Source: Dyella japonica DSM 16301 (lineage in GTDB: Bacteria; Pseudomonadota; Gammaproteobacteria; Xanthomonadales; Rhodanobacteraceae). Taken from it: a stretch of DNA of 62,514 nt. Location of the stretch: assembly GCF_001010355.1 (NCBI RefSeq), contig NZ_JPLA01000036.1, positions 1 to 62,514 on the forward strand, in the 5' to 3' direction. The translations under genes and the position numbers were made by a program. Positions 24,814 to 34,512 of this stretch are shown here, piece by piece; position 1 is the stretch's first letter; every line of letters begins with the position of its first letter. The notes beneath the pieces are model-generated. The model did not search any database and was not told where the DNA came from. It saw only the letters and a list, made by a program, of their open reading frames with translations.

Positions 24814-26805
24814 TTAGTGGGTGCTGGAAGCTGGCGCTGGCGCCGCAGGCTGCACCGGCGTGTTGTCGTCCGGTCGCTTGACCAACTGCCCGTGTTTGAA
24901 GAGCGATGCGGCGACTTGGTAGTAGGCGGTGGCATCGTCCACCTGGCCCTGGTCGACCGGCGTGTTCGGCACGGCGTCGCCGTTGTCGAAGTTCGGCTTG
25001 ACCTGCTCCAGCTTGCGCTGCGGTTCGAGCACGGTGAGCACGTCGCCATGCAGGTAGCCGAGCTTCTCGTAGGTGGCCGGGAAGGCACGCTCGCGGCCCG
25101 GCTCAAGCTGGAAAATATCGGCGCCGAAGAAGCGGCTGCGGTAGCTGAAATTGAGCAGGCCCATCACCGTGGGGATGATGTCCACCTGGGCCATCTGCCG
25201 CGACACGCGTTGCGGCTGGATGTGCTTGGGCGAATAGATCCACAGCGGGATGTGATAGCGGTTGATCGGCACGCTGCTGCGGCCCGCGCTGGAGGCGCAG
25301 TGGTCGGCGGTGATCACGAACACCGTGTCGTCGAAGTACGGCTTCGCCCGGGCGCGCTTGATGAAGTCGGCGATGGACCAGTCCGTATACGCCACGGCCG
25401 CCTCGCGCGTGCCGTTCTTCTGCGGCACGCGATTGGCCGGCACGGTGAACGGACGATGGTTGGAGGTGGTCATGATGTGCAGGAAGAACGGCTTGCCCTG
25501 CGCCTGCGCCTCGTCCATCTGCTTGAGCGCCAGCGTGTAGAGATCTTCGTCCGCCACGCCCCACACGTTTTCGTGGTGGATCGTCTCGCCCTTGCCGATG
25601 TCGTTGCGGTCCACCGCGCGATAGCCGTTGTGCGCGAAGAAGTAGTTCATGTTGTCGAAGTAGCCGTAGCCACCGTAGACAAAGTCGGACTGGTAGCCGC
25701 GGTCATTGAACACGTTGGCGGCCGAGAACAGGTTCTCGTTGTTGTGCGCCTTGACGATCGAATCGCCCGGCGTGGGCGGCACCGACAGCGACAACGCTTC
25801 CAGGCCGCGCACCGTGCGCGTGCCGTTGGCGTAGAGGTTGTCGAAGAACATGCTCTGGTCGATCAGCGCATCGAGGTTGGGCGTGATGTTGCCGCGCTTG
25901 TTGCTGAATTCGGAGAGGAAGTCGGCCGACAGGCTCTCCACGCTGATCAGCACCACGTTGAGGTGCTTTTCGGGACCGGCATGGCGAATCTCGCGCGTGA
26001 GGTCGTGCGGATCGCTGCTGACGTAGGTGGCTTCGGGCGTCTTCACCAACTCGCGCACGCGCTTGAATGCCTCATCGTCGGGCAGGGTGCGATAAAAGCG
26101 CGAATAGTCCAGGTGGCTGGAGCGGAACGCGGCGAAGAACTCGAACACGCCATTGCCGGAGAGTTCGTTCACATAGGTGTTGTCGGTGCGGTCCTTGAAG
26201 GTGCCCTTGACGCCGACAGCCAGCACCACGGTGACCACCAGCCACACCAGCACCACCTTGCTGCGCTGGGCGAAGCGGGTACCGCTGTCGCGCGCCTGCA
26301 GGCCGCTGCGGCTGAGCCACACCACCACCAGGGTGGCGATGGCCAGCAGGCTGATCCAGGTGCCCAGCGGGTAGGACTCGCGGATATTGCCGATCACCTC
26401 GGTGGTGTAGACCAGGTAGTCGACCGCGATGAAATTGAAGCGGGTGCCGAATTCAGCCCAGAACACCAGTTCCGAGGCAGCGACGAACAGCAGCCCGAAC
26501 AACATCACCGCGCCGCCCACGTACATCGCCCATTGGCCCGCGCGCGACACGTAGAGCCGTTGCGGCACCAGCCACAGGTACAACAGCAGCAGCCAGGCGA
26601 GGAAGACGAACACGATCAGGTCGTAGCCCAGTCCGACGCCGAACGCATAGCCCCAGTACAGCGGGTTATGCGGCACGCCGTTGCCGGACATGTAGAGCAG
26701 CACGATGCGGGTCAGCGCACCGATCAGCACATAGCTGATGGCCAGCCACCATAGCGGGCGAAACCGCTGTCGCAGCGGCGAGGTCGATGGATTGGCAGTC
26801 GGCAC
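24814..26805 (-). CDS. LtaS/OpgB-like phosphoglycerol transferase (sulfatase fold)
   Basis: This 663-residue inner-membrane enzyme has five N-terminal helices (about 20-210) and a large extracytoplasmic sulfatase-like domain. That domain shows VVLISVESLSADFLS with the metal-binding Glu, the nucleophile region NGTRTVRGLEAL with a Thr, and the late TADHCASSAGR metal site. Relatives transfer phosphoglycerol from phosphatidylglycerol to glucans or teichoic acids, or phosphoethanolamine. In Gram-negatives decoration of periplasmic glucan or lipids is likely. I chose GTG 26805 because GGAG lies 6 nt before it; an upstream GTG at 26883 would add 26 Arg/Pro-rich residues. Confidence 0.85.
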   Translation of the reverse strand: MPTANPSTSPLRQRFRPLWWLAISYVLIGALTRIVLLYMSGNGVPHNPLYWGYAFGVGLGYDLIVFVFLAWLLLLYLWLVPQRLYVSRAGQWAMYVGGAVMLFGLLFVAASELVFWAEFGTRFNFIAVDYLVYTTEVIGNIRESYPLGTWISLLAIATLVVVWLSRSGLQARDSGTRFAQRSKVVLVWLVVTVVLAVGVKGTFKDRTDNTYVNELSGNGVFEFFAAFRSSHLDYSRFYRTLPDDEAFKRVRELVKTPEATYVSSDPHDLTREIRHAGPEKHLNVVLISVESLSADFLSEFSNKRGNITPNLDALIDQSMFFDNLYANGTRTVRGLEALSLSVPPTPGDSIVKAHNNENLFSAANVFNDRGYQSDFVYGGYGYFDNMNYFFAHNGYRAVDRNDIGKGETIHHENVWGVADEDLYTLALKQMDEAQAQGKPFFLHIMTTSNHRPFTVPANRVPQKNGTREAAVAYTDWSIADFIKRARAKPYFDDTVFVITADHCASSAGRSSVPINRYHIPLWIYSPKHIQPQRVSRQMAQVDIIPTVMGLLNFSYRSRFFGADIFQLEPGRERAFPATYEKLGYLHGDVLTVLEPQRKLEQVKPNFDNGDAVPNTPVDQGQVDDATAYYQVAASLFKHGQLVKRPDDNTPVQPAAPAPASSTH

Positions 26806-26973
26806 GGAAGACTCCGGAAAAGCTGGGATACGAGGGCCTGGCTGCGAAGTGGCCTGGCGGGATCGGCGACCGCGTTTATACACGGAAGCAGCCGACTAGC
26901 GACAAGCGGACAGACTTGTGACTGATAACCTTACTTGGAACTGGCTTTCATCTGGCTTTGCTGGTGGCCGGAC

Positions 26974-28203
26974 TCAGTCCGCGCTGCGATTGAGGGCGGC
27001 AATCGCAGCGACCCGGGCCGCCGTCATCGCCTCGCCGATCGCCGGCCCCTGCAGGCCTTGCGCCACGATGGCATCGGAGCGCACCGCCGCCGCCGCGTCG
27101 CGCGCACGCTGGAGATAGCCCGCCTGCGGATAGGCGTCATCCTGGTGCCCCAGGCGCCCGCGCTTGTCCGCCGCGCAGGCGGCGAGGAACAGCGAGAGGC
27201 GATCGGGCCGCCGCAGCGCATCCAGCGAGGTCAGCAGGCGCAGCACCGTCGATGGCTTCAGTTCGAAGGCGCGGTGCACGTTGAGGTGTTCGCGGCACAC
27301 CAGCTCGGCGAGCGTGGCGTGTTCGGTGGGCACCTTCAGGCGCGCCACCAGCCGCCGCAGGGGCGCCACGCCGGCATGCTCATGGCCGAGATGGCGTGGC
27401 AACACATCGGCGGGCGTCAGCGCCTTGCCCAGGTCGTGGGTGAGCGCGCAGAAGCCCACCACGTCATTGCCAGGCGCCAGCTTCGCCGCCATGTCGAGCA
27501 CCATTTCCACGTGCACGCCGGTATCGATCTCCGGATGGAACTCCGCACGCTGCGGCACGCCGTACAACGCATCCACTTCGGGAAACAGCACGGCAAGCGC
27601 ACCCGATTCACGCAGCACGCGCAGGAACGCCGACGGCTGGGCTTCGCCCAAGGCCTTGCGGGTTTCCTGCCAGACGCGCTCGGGCACCAGGTGATCGACC
27701 TCGCCATCGCGCACCATCTGCTGCATCAGCGCCATGGTTTCCGGCGCCACCGTGAAACCCAGCGGCGCAAAGCGCGCGGCGAAACGCGCCACGCGCAGCA
27801 GGCGTACGGGATCTTCCACGAAGGCCGGCGATACATGTCGCAGCAGGCGTTGTTCCAGGTCGCGCGAGCCGTTGAAGGGATCGACCAGCTGGCCGTCCTC
27901 GGCCTGGGCGATGGCATTGATGGTGAGGTCGCGCCGCGCCAGATCCTCCTCTAGAGTCACCGTGGGATCGGCCTGGAAGGCGAAGCCGTGATAGCCGTGC
28001 CCGGTCTTGCGCTCGGTGCGGGCAAGCGCGTATTCCTCGTTGGTCCTGGGGTGCAGGAAGACCGGGAAGTCCTTGCCGACCGGACGATAGCCCTGCTCGA
28101 GCATGTCCTCGGGACGTGCGCCGACCACCACGTGGTCGTGGTCGGTCACCGGTCGGTTGAGCAGTTGGTCGCGGACGGCGCCGCCGACGAGGTAGATGCG
28201 CAT
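26974..28203 (-). CDS. cca: Multifunctional CCA-adding tRNA nucleotidyltransferase
   Basis: Cca adds or repairs the 3' CCA end of tRNAs. It has 409 residues, close to E. coli Cca (412). The nucleotidyltransferase head [18 protein letters not shown] is followed by the metal-binding DHD, by YALARTERK, by [11 protein letters not shown] and by [17 protein letters not shown]. An HD domain follows ([14 protein letters not shown]...GHEHAG), as in the phosphohydrolase-bearing proteobacterial enzymes. The start has little ribosome-site signal. It is the last gene of a minus-strand slt-oxidoreductase-cca set, separated by a palindromic repeat. Confidence 0.95.
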   Translation of the reverse strand: MRIYLVGGAVRDQLLNRPVTDHDHVVVGARPEDMLEQGYRPVGKDFPVFLHPRTNEEYALARTERKTGHGYHGFAFQADPTVTLEEDLARRDLTINAIAQAEDGQLVDPFNGSRDLEQRLLRHVSPAFVEDPVRLLRVARFAARFAPLGFTVAPETMALMQQMVRDGEVDHLVPERVWQETRKALGEAQPSAFLRVLRESGALAVLFPEVDALYGVPQRAEFHPEIDTGVHVEMVLDMAAKLAPGNDVVGFCALTHDLGKALTPADVLPRHLGHEHAGVAPLRRLVARLKVPTEHATLAELVCREHLNVHRAFELKPSTVLRLLTSLDALRRPDRLSLFLAACAADKRGRLGHQDDAYPQAGYLQRARDAAAAVRSDAIVAQGLQGPAIGEAMTAARVAAIAALNRSAD

Positions 28204-28261
28204 GCGGGGATTCTGCCACGTTGGGGCGAAACGGCCGGCGAATCGTGTGGGAGGGCTGACC

Positions 28262-28334
28262 TGTGGGAGCGCACCCTGTGCGCGACGGCCCAGCGATGAG
28301 GCAAGGTCAGTCGCGCACAGGGTGCGCTCCCACA
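28262..28334. repeat. REPIN-like inverted repeat, copy 2
   Basis: The same 25-nt arms (28262-28286 and 28310-28334) pair perfectly across a shorter 23-nt loop (GGCCCAGCGATGAGGCAAGG...). Extra fragments of the arm (GTGTGGGAGGG at 28244; GTCCCACAG at 28341) flank it, suggesting decayed outer copies. It lies in the 162-bp gap between cca and the oxidoreductase gene. Confidence 0.9.
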
Positions 28335-28365
28335 AGGAAGGTCCCACAGGGCATCGACAGATTGG

Positions 28366-29310
28366 CTAGCGCCCGGCGGATCTCGCCAGATCCAGCCTCC
28401 GCTGGCGCGCCGGTATGTTCAACAGCACTGGCAACCATGCCGCCAGCGGCTGAGGGGTGATCCCCAGCGCCGCATAGCCATCCACCTTGCCCACCGAATC
28501 GGTGCGCAGCGAGCGGAAGTTGTCGAGCGAGAACGGCTTGCCCGGCATCAGCTGGGCCACCTGCGCCTGCAGTCGGCCCAGGCTGTCCGGCAGCGCGATG
28601 ATCGGGGTGCGCAGGCCCATGGTGTCGCGGATCATGTGCACGATCTCGCCCAGCGTCAGCACGTCCGGCCCGTACAGCTCGAAGCTGCGGTCGACGCCGA
28701 GCTTGTCGTCGCCGATGCAGCGGGCCATCGCTTCGGCCACGTCGCCGACCCAGGTCGGCGCCATCTTCGACGGTGCGCGTGCCAGCGGCAGCGCAGGCAT
28801 CTGGCGCAGCAGGCTGGCGAAACGCGATACCAGGCCGCCATCGGCGCCGAACATCACACTCGGCTGGTAGATGGTCCAGTCCACGGAGGAATTGCGCACC
28901 TGCGCTTCCGCCTCGCCCTTGCTCTTGAGGTATTGCGACAGGCCCTGGCCCGCCTTGAGCGCGCTCATGTGGTGCAGGCGCGACACACCGGCCGCCTGGC
29001 AGGCGCCGAGCACGCGCTGGGTCAGATCCACATGCGCGTGCTGGAAGGTCTGATCGCCGAACGCATTGAGGATGCCGACCAGGTTGATCACCGCGTCGGC
29101 GCCTTCGAACTGCCGGCGCAGCGCATTGGCGTCATACACGTCGACACTGCGGATGCTCACGCCAGGCAGCACGCCCATCGCACGCCGCTGTTCGCGATTG
29201 CGCGAGAGCAGCACGATGCGATGGCCATCCCTGACCAGCCGCGGCAGCAGATGCGAACCGACGAAGCCGCTGCCGCCAAGCACGACCAGTTGTTTGGATG
29301 TCAATGTCAC
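28366..29310 (-). CDS. NDUFA9-like NAD(P)-binding oxidoreductase (extended SDR)
   Basis: This 314-residue protein has an N-terminal Rossmann motif VVLGGSGFVGSHLL and the SDR-a7/NDUFA9 pattern (INLVGILNAFG, HHMSALKAGQGLSQYLKSKGEAE). It lacks a normal YxxxK pair in the usual context; SQYLKSKGEAE carries the Tyr and Lys. Relatives act in complex I assembly or as quinone/NAD-linked proteins; no substrate is clear here. GTG 29310 is chosen with GGAG 7 nt upstream. The slt stop is 14 nt upstream, so both are likely co-transcribed. Confidence 0.82.
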   Translation of the reverse strand: MTLTSKQLVVLGGSGFVGSHLLPRLVRDGHRIVLLSRNREQRRAMGVLPGVSIRSVDVYDANALRRQFEGADAVINLVGILNAFGDQTFQHAHVDLTQRVLGACQAAGVSRLHHMSALKAGQGLSQYLKSKGEAEAQVRNSSVDWTIYQPSVMFGADGGLVSRFASLLRQMPALPLARAPSKMAPTWVGDVAEAMARCIGDDKLGVDRSFELYGPDVLTLGEIVHMIRDTMGLRTPIIALPDSLGRLQAQVAQLMPGKPFSLDNFRSLRTDSVGKVDGYAALGITPQPLAAWLPVLLNIPARQRRLDLARSAGR

Positions 29311-29324
29311 TCGGTGTCTCCGCC

Positions 29325-31397
29325 TCAATGCGTACTGCTGGCTGCAGCCGGTGCTGCCATGCTGCTGGCGGGGGCAGCTGAACCTGCCTCCGCAGGCGTC
29401 GGTGGTGCCACCACCGGACAGGTCACCAGCTTACGCTCACTGCGGCTGTCCGGCAGCGTATACGTCTGGCCAATCGGCGTGAGCCGCTGCGACAGCGTGA
29501 CGGCATTGCCATGCTGGCGCCAGTCGTAGATCACCGCGAAGGACATCACGCGCGCCACGTACTCGCGTGTTTCCTTGAACGGAATGGTGGCGATGAACAG
29601 GTCCGGCGGCAGCGAGCTGCGCGCCTCCAGCCATTGGTCCACCTTGCCCGGGCCGGCGTTGTACGCCGCGCTGGCGAGCCATGGCGCGCCGTTGAAGCGC
29701 GCCGCCATCTGCGCGAGATAGCGCGTGCCCAGGATGATGTTGGTGATGGGGTCGTACAGCGAGTCCCCGCCGGTCCAGGTGACGCCGTTGCGCTTGGCGA
29801 CCAGCGCCGCCGTCGACGGCAGCAACTGCATCAGGCCGCGCGCATCGGCGCCGGAGCGTGCATCGGCCATCCAGGCGCTTTCCGCGCGAAGAATGGCGTA
29901 GGCCCACGACGGGTCGATACCTGCTTGTTCGGCCTGCGGCACCAACCCGTCCTGGCTGGCCAGCGGGAAGCGCTGCTCGTAGTAGCGCAGCGCATCGCCC
30001 GTGTTGAAAGTGAACACCGCGCGGTCGTACCAGCCACGACGATAGGCGAGGTCGACCGCCTGTTTGAGCGTGTCCGCATCGGCGCCATCAAGCGCCTGTG
30101 TCCATTCACGGCGCGCCTGTTTCGGCAGACCCACCGCATAGAGTTCGAACGCGCGCAGCAAGCCCTGGTTGGCGAGCAGGGCACGCTCGCGCTGCGCGTT
30201 TCCCTTGAGTTCGATCTGGCAGATGCCGTAGGGCACCTTGATGCGATCGGCCGCGAGAAAACCGAAGAACGTCGGCTCCTGCGCCAGGCTGGTCAGCACC
30301 TGCTGCGACTCGGCGCTGCGATTGGTGGCGGCGAGCGCACGTGCGCGGAACCAGCGCCATTCGCCGTCCTGCTGTTGCGTGGCCGGCATCGCGTCGATGG
30401 CGGCGAGCGCTGCGGTCCAGTCTTGTTGCGCCAGGGCGGCGCGCACGCGCCATTCGCGGCTGGTGTCGGTCTGCACCGAGGCCGGCAGCGCGATCAGGCG
30501 CGACAGTGCATCGGCGTCGTAATCGGTGGCGTGGAACAAGGCCAGCGCATACATCACGCGATTGCGCTGCTCGGGCGTGAAGGCGAAATGGCTCTGCAGT
30601 TTCTGCCACGCGATGTCGGCAGTGACCGATTGGCGCCGCGCCAGCCGTTCCAGCGCGAGCGTGGCGGCTTGCCGGTTGCGCGATGTGTCGGGCCACTGGT
30701 TCGCCGCCACCACGGCAGCACCGGGATCGCTCAGCGCGGAGGCGATGCGTCGTGCGGAGTCGGCCTGGTCTGCCGGCAGCCAGCCGGCGATGGCGTTGAT
30801 GGTGCCGGGCTGCACGGCATCGGCGGCGCGGTCGATGCGATCCCACAGGCGTGGTTCGGTGAGCAGGCCTTGGTCGTGCGCTGCGCTCAATACAGGATCG
30901 CAGGCGCTCGGCAGTTTGGGCTTGCTCCATAGCGCGGCGAGGTCGCGATCGAAATCCAGCTGCGCGCCCTTGCTCAGCTGCGCCTGCAAGGCATTGCAGG
31001 TGAGTGCATCGCCCAGCCCCGGCTGGTACATCGCAAGAAACGTGTCCCAGTCCTGCCGGCGCGCCAGTTCGGTGAGGAAGTCACGGCGCAAGTCGGCGGC
31101 AGGCAGCAGGCCCGGATAGCGCTTGAGGTAATCCTCGACCTGGGGACGCTGGATCTGGCGGATATCGTGCGTGAGCGCGGTCGCTTCCAGATAGGGATAG
31201 AGCGGGTAGTCCTGCAGTGTGCTGGCCGCCGTGCGCCAGCCATCGCCGCCTTGCTGGGCTGCGGCGTAGGCCTGCTTGAATGCCGTGCGCTGCGTTTCCG
31301 TGGGCTCGGCGGCCGAGACCGCGCCGACCAGCCACAGGCCGGCCACCAGGATGAGCAGGCGGCGGGCGACTTGCCGCGGTGCTGCGTGCAGGGACAT
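29325..31397 (-). CDS. slt: Soluble lytic murein transglycosylase (Slt70 type)
   Basis: This periplasmic enzyme cleaves peptidoglycan to 1,6-anhydro-muropeptides. It has 690 residues. After a signal peptide (ending near SAA, about residue 30) comes a long alpha-superhelical U-domain, then the catalytic SLT domain with E506 in ILRAESAW, GLMQLLPSTA, and AYNAGPGKV. The C-terminus ends in a Pro/Ala/Ser-rich tail rather than directly after the domain. The start at 31397 has AAGGAG 6 nt upstream. It heads a minus-strand unit with the oxidoreductase and possibly cca. Confidence 0.92.
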   Translation of the reverse strand: MSLHAAPRQVARRLLILVAGLWLVGAVSAAEPTETQRTAFKQAYAAAQQGGDGWRTAASTLQDYPLYPYLEATALTHDIRQIQRPQVEDYLKRYPGLLPAADLRRDFLTELARRQDWDTFLAMYQPGLGDALTCNALQAQLSKGAQLDFDRDLAALWSKPKLPSACDPVLSAAHDQGLLTEPRLWDRIDRAADAVQPGTINAIAGWLPADQADSARRIASALSDPGAAVVAANQWPDTSRNRQAATLALERLARRQSVTADIAWQKLQSHFAFTPEQRNRVMYALALFHATDYDADALSRLIALPASVQTDTSREWRVRAALAQQDWTAALAAIDAMPATQQQDGEWRWFRARALAATNRSAESQQVLTSLAQEPTFFGFLAADRIKVPYGICQIELKGNAQRERALLANQGLLRAFELYAVGLPKQARREWTQALDGADADTLKQAVDLAYRRGWYDRAVFTFNTGDALRYYEQRFPLASQDGLVPQAEQAGIDPSWAYAILRAESAWMADARSGADARGLMQLLPSTAALVAKRNGVTWTGGDSLYDPITNIILGTRYLAQMAARFNGAPWLASAAYNAGPGKVDQWLEARSSLPPDLFIATIPFKETREYVARVMSFAVIYDWRQHGNAVTLSQRLTPIGQTYTLPDSRSERKLVTCPVVAPPTPAEAGSAAPASSMAAPAAASSTH

Positions 31398-31613
31398 GAC
31401 GACTCCTTTGCCAAGACCGACGCAGTGATGGTCGCGGTTCCGCAGGGGCGGCGCGCTGCGCGGGACTGCGCAGAATGGCCAATGCCCGCTGAGCGTGACG
31501 TGAAACCCAGGGCGCGACCCGGCCCACGCACATGGCGAGGGCGCAGCGCCTGTTAGAATTCGCCACCCACGAGGCGCCGCATCCGGCGCTTGAGCCACGC
31601 TCTTAGGAAGCGC

Positions 31614-33233
31614 ATGTCGCCATCGCCCTCGCCGTCATCCCGTGTTGCCCTGCTGGCATGGTTGATCCTCGTCGTGGCCATGCTGTCCGGTGCAGCGTGG
31701 TGGTGGCAGATCGGACGCCCGGTGGCGCTGCCCGATGCACCGACTGCACGCATCGCCTGCGTGTCCTATGCGCCGTTCCGCAAGCCGGGCGAGACACCGC
31801 TTGATCCGCATGCCTTTGTCAGCCCCGAACGCATCGATGCGGATCTGAAGGCCTTGTCCGAGCGCTTCGATTGCGTGCGCACCTATTCACAGGGCTTTGG
31901 CTTGAATGCGGTGCCCGCGATCGCGCAGAAATACGGCATGAAAGTGCTGATGGGCATCTGGCTCGGCCGCGACCTGGCGCTCAACGACCGCGAAGTGACC
32001 ATGGGCATCGCCACCGCCAAGGCATATCCACAGGTGATCCGCGGCGTGATCGTCGGCAACGAAGTGCTGCTGCGCGGCGAGCAGTCGCCCGAAGCGATCG
32101 CCGCCTACATCACGCGCGTGCGCAGCGCGCTGCAAGAGGTGCACGTGCCGGTCACCTATGCCGATGTGTGGGAGTTCTGGCTGCGCTATCCGCAGATGGC
32201 CAACGTGGTCGACTACATCACCATCCACATTCTCCCGTACTGGGAGGACGAACCGGTGCCGCCACAGGATGCGCTCAAGCATGTGGCGGACGTCTATGCG
32301 CAGATGAAGGCCCGCTTCTCCGGCCGCGCCGTGATGATTGGCGAGACCGGTTGGCCCAGCCAGGGCCGTCCGCGCCGCGAGGCGAGTGCGAGCCTGGTGA
32401 ACGAGGCACGTTATCTGCGCGAGTTCCTGCTGTATGCCGGCAGCGTGGACATGCCGTACAACGTGATCGAAGCGTTCGACCAGCCGTGGAAGCGCGAGCA
32501 GGAAGGCACGGTCGGCGGTTATTGGGGCATCTTCGATGTCAACGCGAAGCCCAAGTTCAGCATGCAGGGCCCGGTGGTCGAGGAGCCGAACTGGATCGCC
32601 GGCTGGATCGCCGGTGCAGCGGGCGCCGTGTTGTTCCTGCTGGCCGGCATCTGGCGTCGCGGCCTGGCCAACACGCGCAGCCGCGTGGCGCTGATGCTTG
32701 CTGGCTTCGCCACCGCAACGTCGATCGCGTGGCAGGGTCGGCGCATGCTGTTCGATTGCCGCAACCAGCTGGAATGGCTGTTTTCCGGCCTGCTTTGCGC
32801 GCTGGCCTTGCTGTCGGCCATCTACCTGGCGCGCCGCATCGCCGCGCGACTGGCAGGTGCCGCGATCCAGTTGCCGGATCGCCGTGTGCGTTTCCTGTGG
32901 ATGTTCGGCCTGGCGTTCTACGACTTGCTGCTGGTCTTTGACGGCCGCTATCGCGATTTCCCGCTGGGCCTGTTCTGGCCGCCGGCGGTGGGCTTCATGA
33001 TCGCGGCGTTGATGGAATCGGCCGGCAACTGCGTGGTGCCGATCATCGAGGAGCGCTTCATGGCCTGCCTGCTGCCGCTGCTCGCTGCGGTGGTGGTGGC
33101 GCAGGAGATCGGACTCAACCCGTCGACCTGGCTATGGCTGGCTGTGAACTTCGCGACCGCCGGCGCCGTGATGATCGAGTGGCGTCGCGCCGTCCGACTG
33201 CAGGCGTACCAGTCGCAGGCAACCCACCAATAG
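31614..33233 (+). CDS. Membrane-bound GH17 (beta-1,3-glucan-type) family protein
   Basis: This 539-residue protein has one N-terminal membrane anchor (about 10-30), a GH17-like (beta/alpha) domain (about 45-325) and a C-terminal block of about six membrane helices. The catalytic-type motifs are VIVGNEVLLRGEQSP (acid Glu in GNE) and MIGETGWPSQGR (nucleophile Glu in GETGWPS). Relatives act on or remodel beta-1,3/1,6-glucans, such as cyclic or periplasmic glucans. The start has TAGGAAG upstream. Its last 102 nt overlap, antisense, the 3' end of the next minus-strand gene. Confidence 0.82.
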   Translation: MSPSPSPSSRVALLAWLILVVAMLSGAAWWWQIGRPVALPDAPTARIACVSYAPFRKPGETPLDPHAFVSPERIDADLKALSERFDCVRTYSQGFGLNAVPAIAQKYGMKVLMGIWLGRDLALNDREVTMGIATAKAYPQVIRGVIVGNEVLLRGEQSPEAIAAYITRVRSALQEVHVPVTYADVWEFWLRYPQMANVVDYITIHILPYWEDEPVPPQDALKHVADVYAQMKARFSGRAVMIGETGWPSQGRPRREASASLVNEARYLREFLLYAGSVDMPYNVIEAFDQPWKREQEGTVGGYWGIFDVNAKPKFSMQGPVVEEPNWIAGWIAGAAGAVLFLLAGIWRRGLANTRSRVALMLAGFATATSIAWQGRRMLFDCRNQLEWLFSGLLCALALLSAIYLARRIAARLAGAAIQLPDRRVRFLWMFGLAFYDLLLVFDGRYRDFPLGLFWPPAVGFMIAALMESAGNCVVPIIEERFMACLLPLLAAVVVAQEIGLNPSTWLWLAVNFATAGAVMIEWRRAVRLQAYQSQATHQ

Positions 33234-33581
33234 CGCGAACGCACCCGGCGCAAAGCAGTACAGCACCACGGCGACCACGCCGGTCGCCGCGGCAAGCCAT
33301 GCTGCGAACGGGTGCTTCCAGCTCAGCGCGAGCACGGCGGCCGCCAGCGCGACCCAACCGTAGATGCCCATCTGATAGCTGTAGCTGGCGGACATGCGCA
33401 GCGGTGCCAGCACAAAGCCCATCACCGCGGCATGGCGCGCATCGCAAGTGAGCGAGCGCGCGGTGTCGCACAGGTGCGCGACGTCGACCGATTCGACCAG
33501 TCCATAGCGCAGCGCATATGCGATCGCGCCAAGCAGGATCAGGGTCAACCAGGGTAGGGCAAGCGATACAGCGCGTTTCAT
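33132..33581 (-). CDS. Small polytopic membrane protein
   Basis: This 149-residue protein has three or four hydrophobic segments (near 5-25, 45-65, 70-90 and 95-120) and a polar C-terminus. Three cysteines occur (two around HLCDTARSLTCDARH, one in LYCFAPG). I recognise no family. Its start overlaps the stop of the upstream phosphatase gene as ATGA, so the two are translationally coupled. The final 34 codons lie antisense to the end of the GH17 gene, an unusual 3' overlap. Confidence 0.65.
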   Translation of the reverse strand: MKRAVSLALPWLTLILLGAIAYALRYGLVESVDVAHLCDTARSLTCDARHAAVMGFVLAPLRMSASYSYQMGIYGWVALAAAVLALSWKHPFAAWLAAATGVVAVVLYCFAPGAFALLVGCLRLVRLQSDGATPLDHHGAGGREVHSQP

Positions 33582-34387
33582 CGACGGGTCCGGTGCGGGC
33601 GTGGAGCGATATGGCTGGGAAGGCGGATCTCGGCCGCGATCGGCAGATGATCGGAGAACGCCTGCGGCAACGCCCACACCTTGTCGAGCTGGATCTTTTC
33701 GGAGGTGAGGATGTGATCGAGCGCGCGCCGCGGCTTCCAGCTGGGAAACGTCGGCGTCGATTGGTCTGGCGGCACCAGGCTGGATGTGGCGAACAGGTGC
33801 TTCATCTCCGCACTGCGCACTTCGGTATTGAGATCGCCCATCAGCACCGCATGCGGAAAATCCTGCAGCACCTCGGCAATGAAGCCCAGCTGCTTTGCAC
33901 GCGCCGGCGCGCTGAGCGAGAGATGCGCGATCATCACGGCCAGTGCATCGGCGCCGTCGCCAAAACGCGCGAGCAGGGCACCGCGGCCGGGAATGCGGCT
34001 GGGCAGCGGATAGTCGAGCACGCTGCTGGGCTCCAGCCGACTGATGAGACCATTGGCCGAATGGGCCAGCCGCGCCATCGGGCGATTGGGCTGGTGACTC
34101 CAGAACGGCATGCCGGCCGCTTCGGCCAGGTAACGCGTCTGATTGAGGAAGCCCGAGCGCAGGCTGCCGGCGTCGGCTTCCTGCAGGCCGATCACGTCGA
34201 ACTGCGGCAGCACCTCGGCAAGGCGATCAAGATTGTCCAGCTTGCTGCGGCCAGGCAGCACGGCATTGAGGCTGCGCGTGACGTACTCGCTGTAACGCTG
34301 CACGCTGGCGCCCGCCAGGATATTGCAGCTCAGCAGGCGCAAACGGCGTTCGGTGGCCGGGGCGGGAGTGGGTTCGGCGCGCTTCAT
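33578..34387 (-). CDS. Endonuclease/exonuclease/phosphatase (EEP) family protein
   Basis: The 269-residue protein has the EEP fold seen in nucleases, sphingomyelinases and inositol phosphatases. Motifs are LLSCNILAG (Asn), DVIGLQEADAG (Glu), MIAHLSL (His), VLMGDLNTE (Asp-Asn) and ALDHILTS...FSDHLPI (the terminal Asp-His). There is no signal peptide, so it would act in the cytoplasm, and the substrate is unknown. No ribosome site stands out before 34387. It is followed by the small membrane protein gene through an ATGA overlap. Confidence 0.82.
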   Translation of the reverse strand: MKRAEPTPAPATERRLRLLSCNILAGASVQRYSEYVTRSLNAVLPGRSKLDNLDRLAEVLPQFDVIGLQEADAGSLRSGFLNQTRYLAEAAGMPFWSHQPNRPMARLAHSANGLISRLEPSSVLDYPLPSRIPGRGALLARFGDGADALAVMIAHLSLSAPARAKQLGFIAEVLQDFPHAVLMGDLNTEVRSAEMKHLFATSSLVPPDQSTPTFPSWKPRRALDHILTSEKIQLDKVWALPQAFSDHLPIAAEIRLPSHIAPRPHRTRR

Positions 34388-34414
34388 GGGGCGGAAAGGG
34401 TAGTCGCAAAAGGG

Positions 34415-34441
34415 TGATCGCCGCCATCGTGGCGGCGATCA
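34415..34441 (-). terminator. Terminator of the dsbA-like gene pair
   Basis: A 12-bp perfect stem TGATCGCCGCCA / TGGCGGCGATCA with a 3-nt loop is followed on the minus strand by CCCTTTTGCG. It is located after the last DsbA-like gene and before the EEP gene. Confidence 0.7.
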
Positions 34442-34512
34442 GACTGGAGACAGACCCTGAGGATGCCCGGTCGGTTGTGAACGCGGGGAAAGTCCCGCGC
34501 CGCCGGCGGGGC

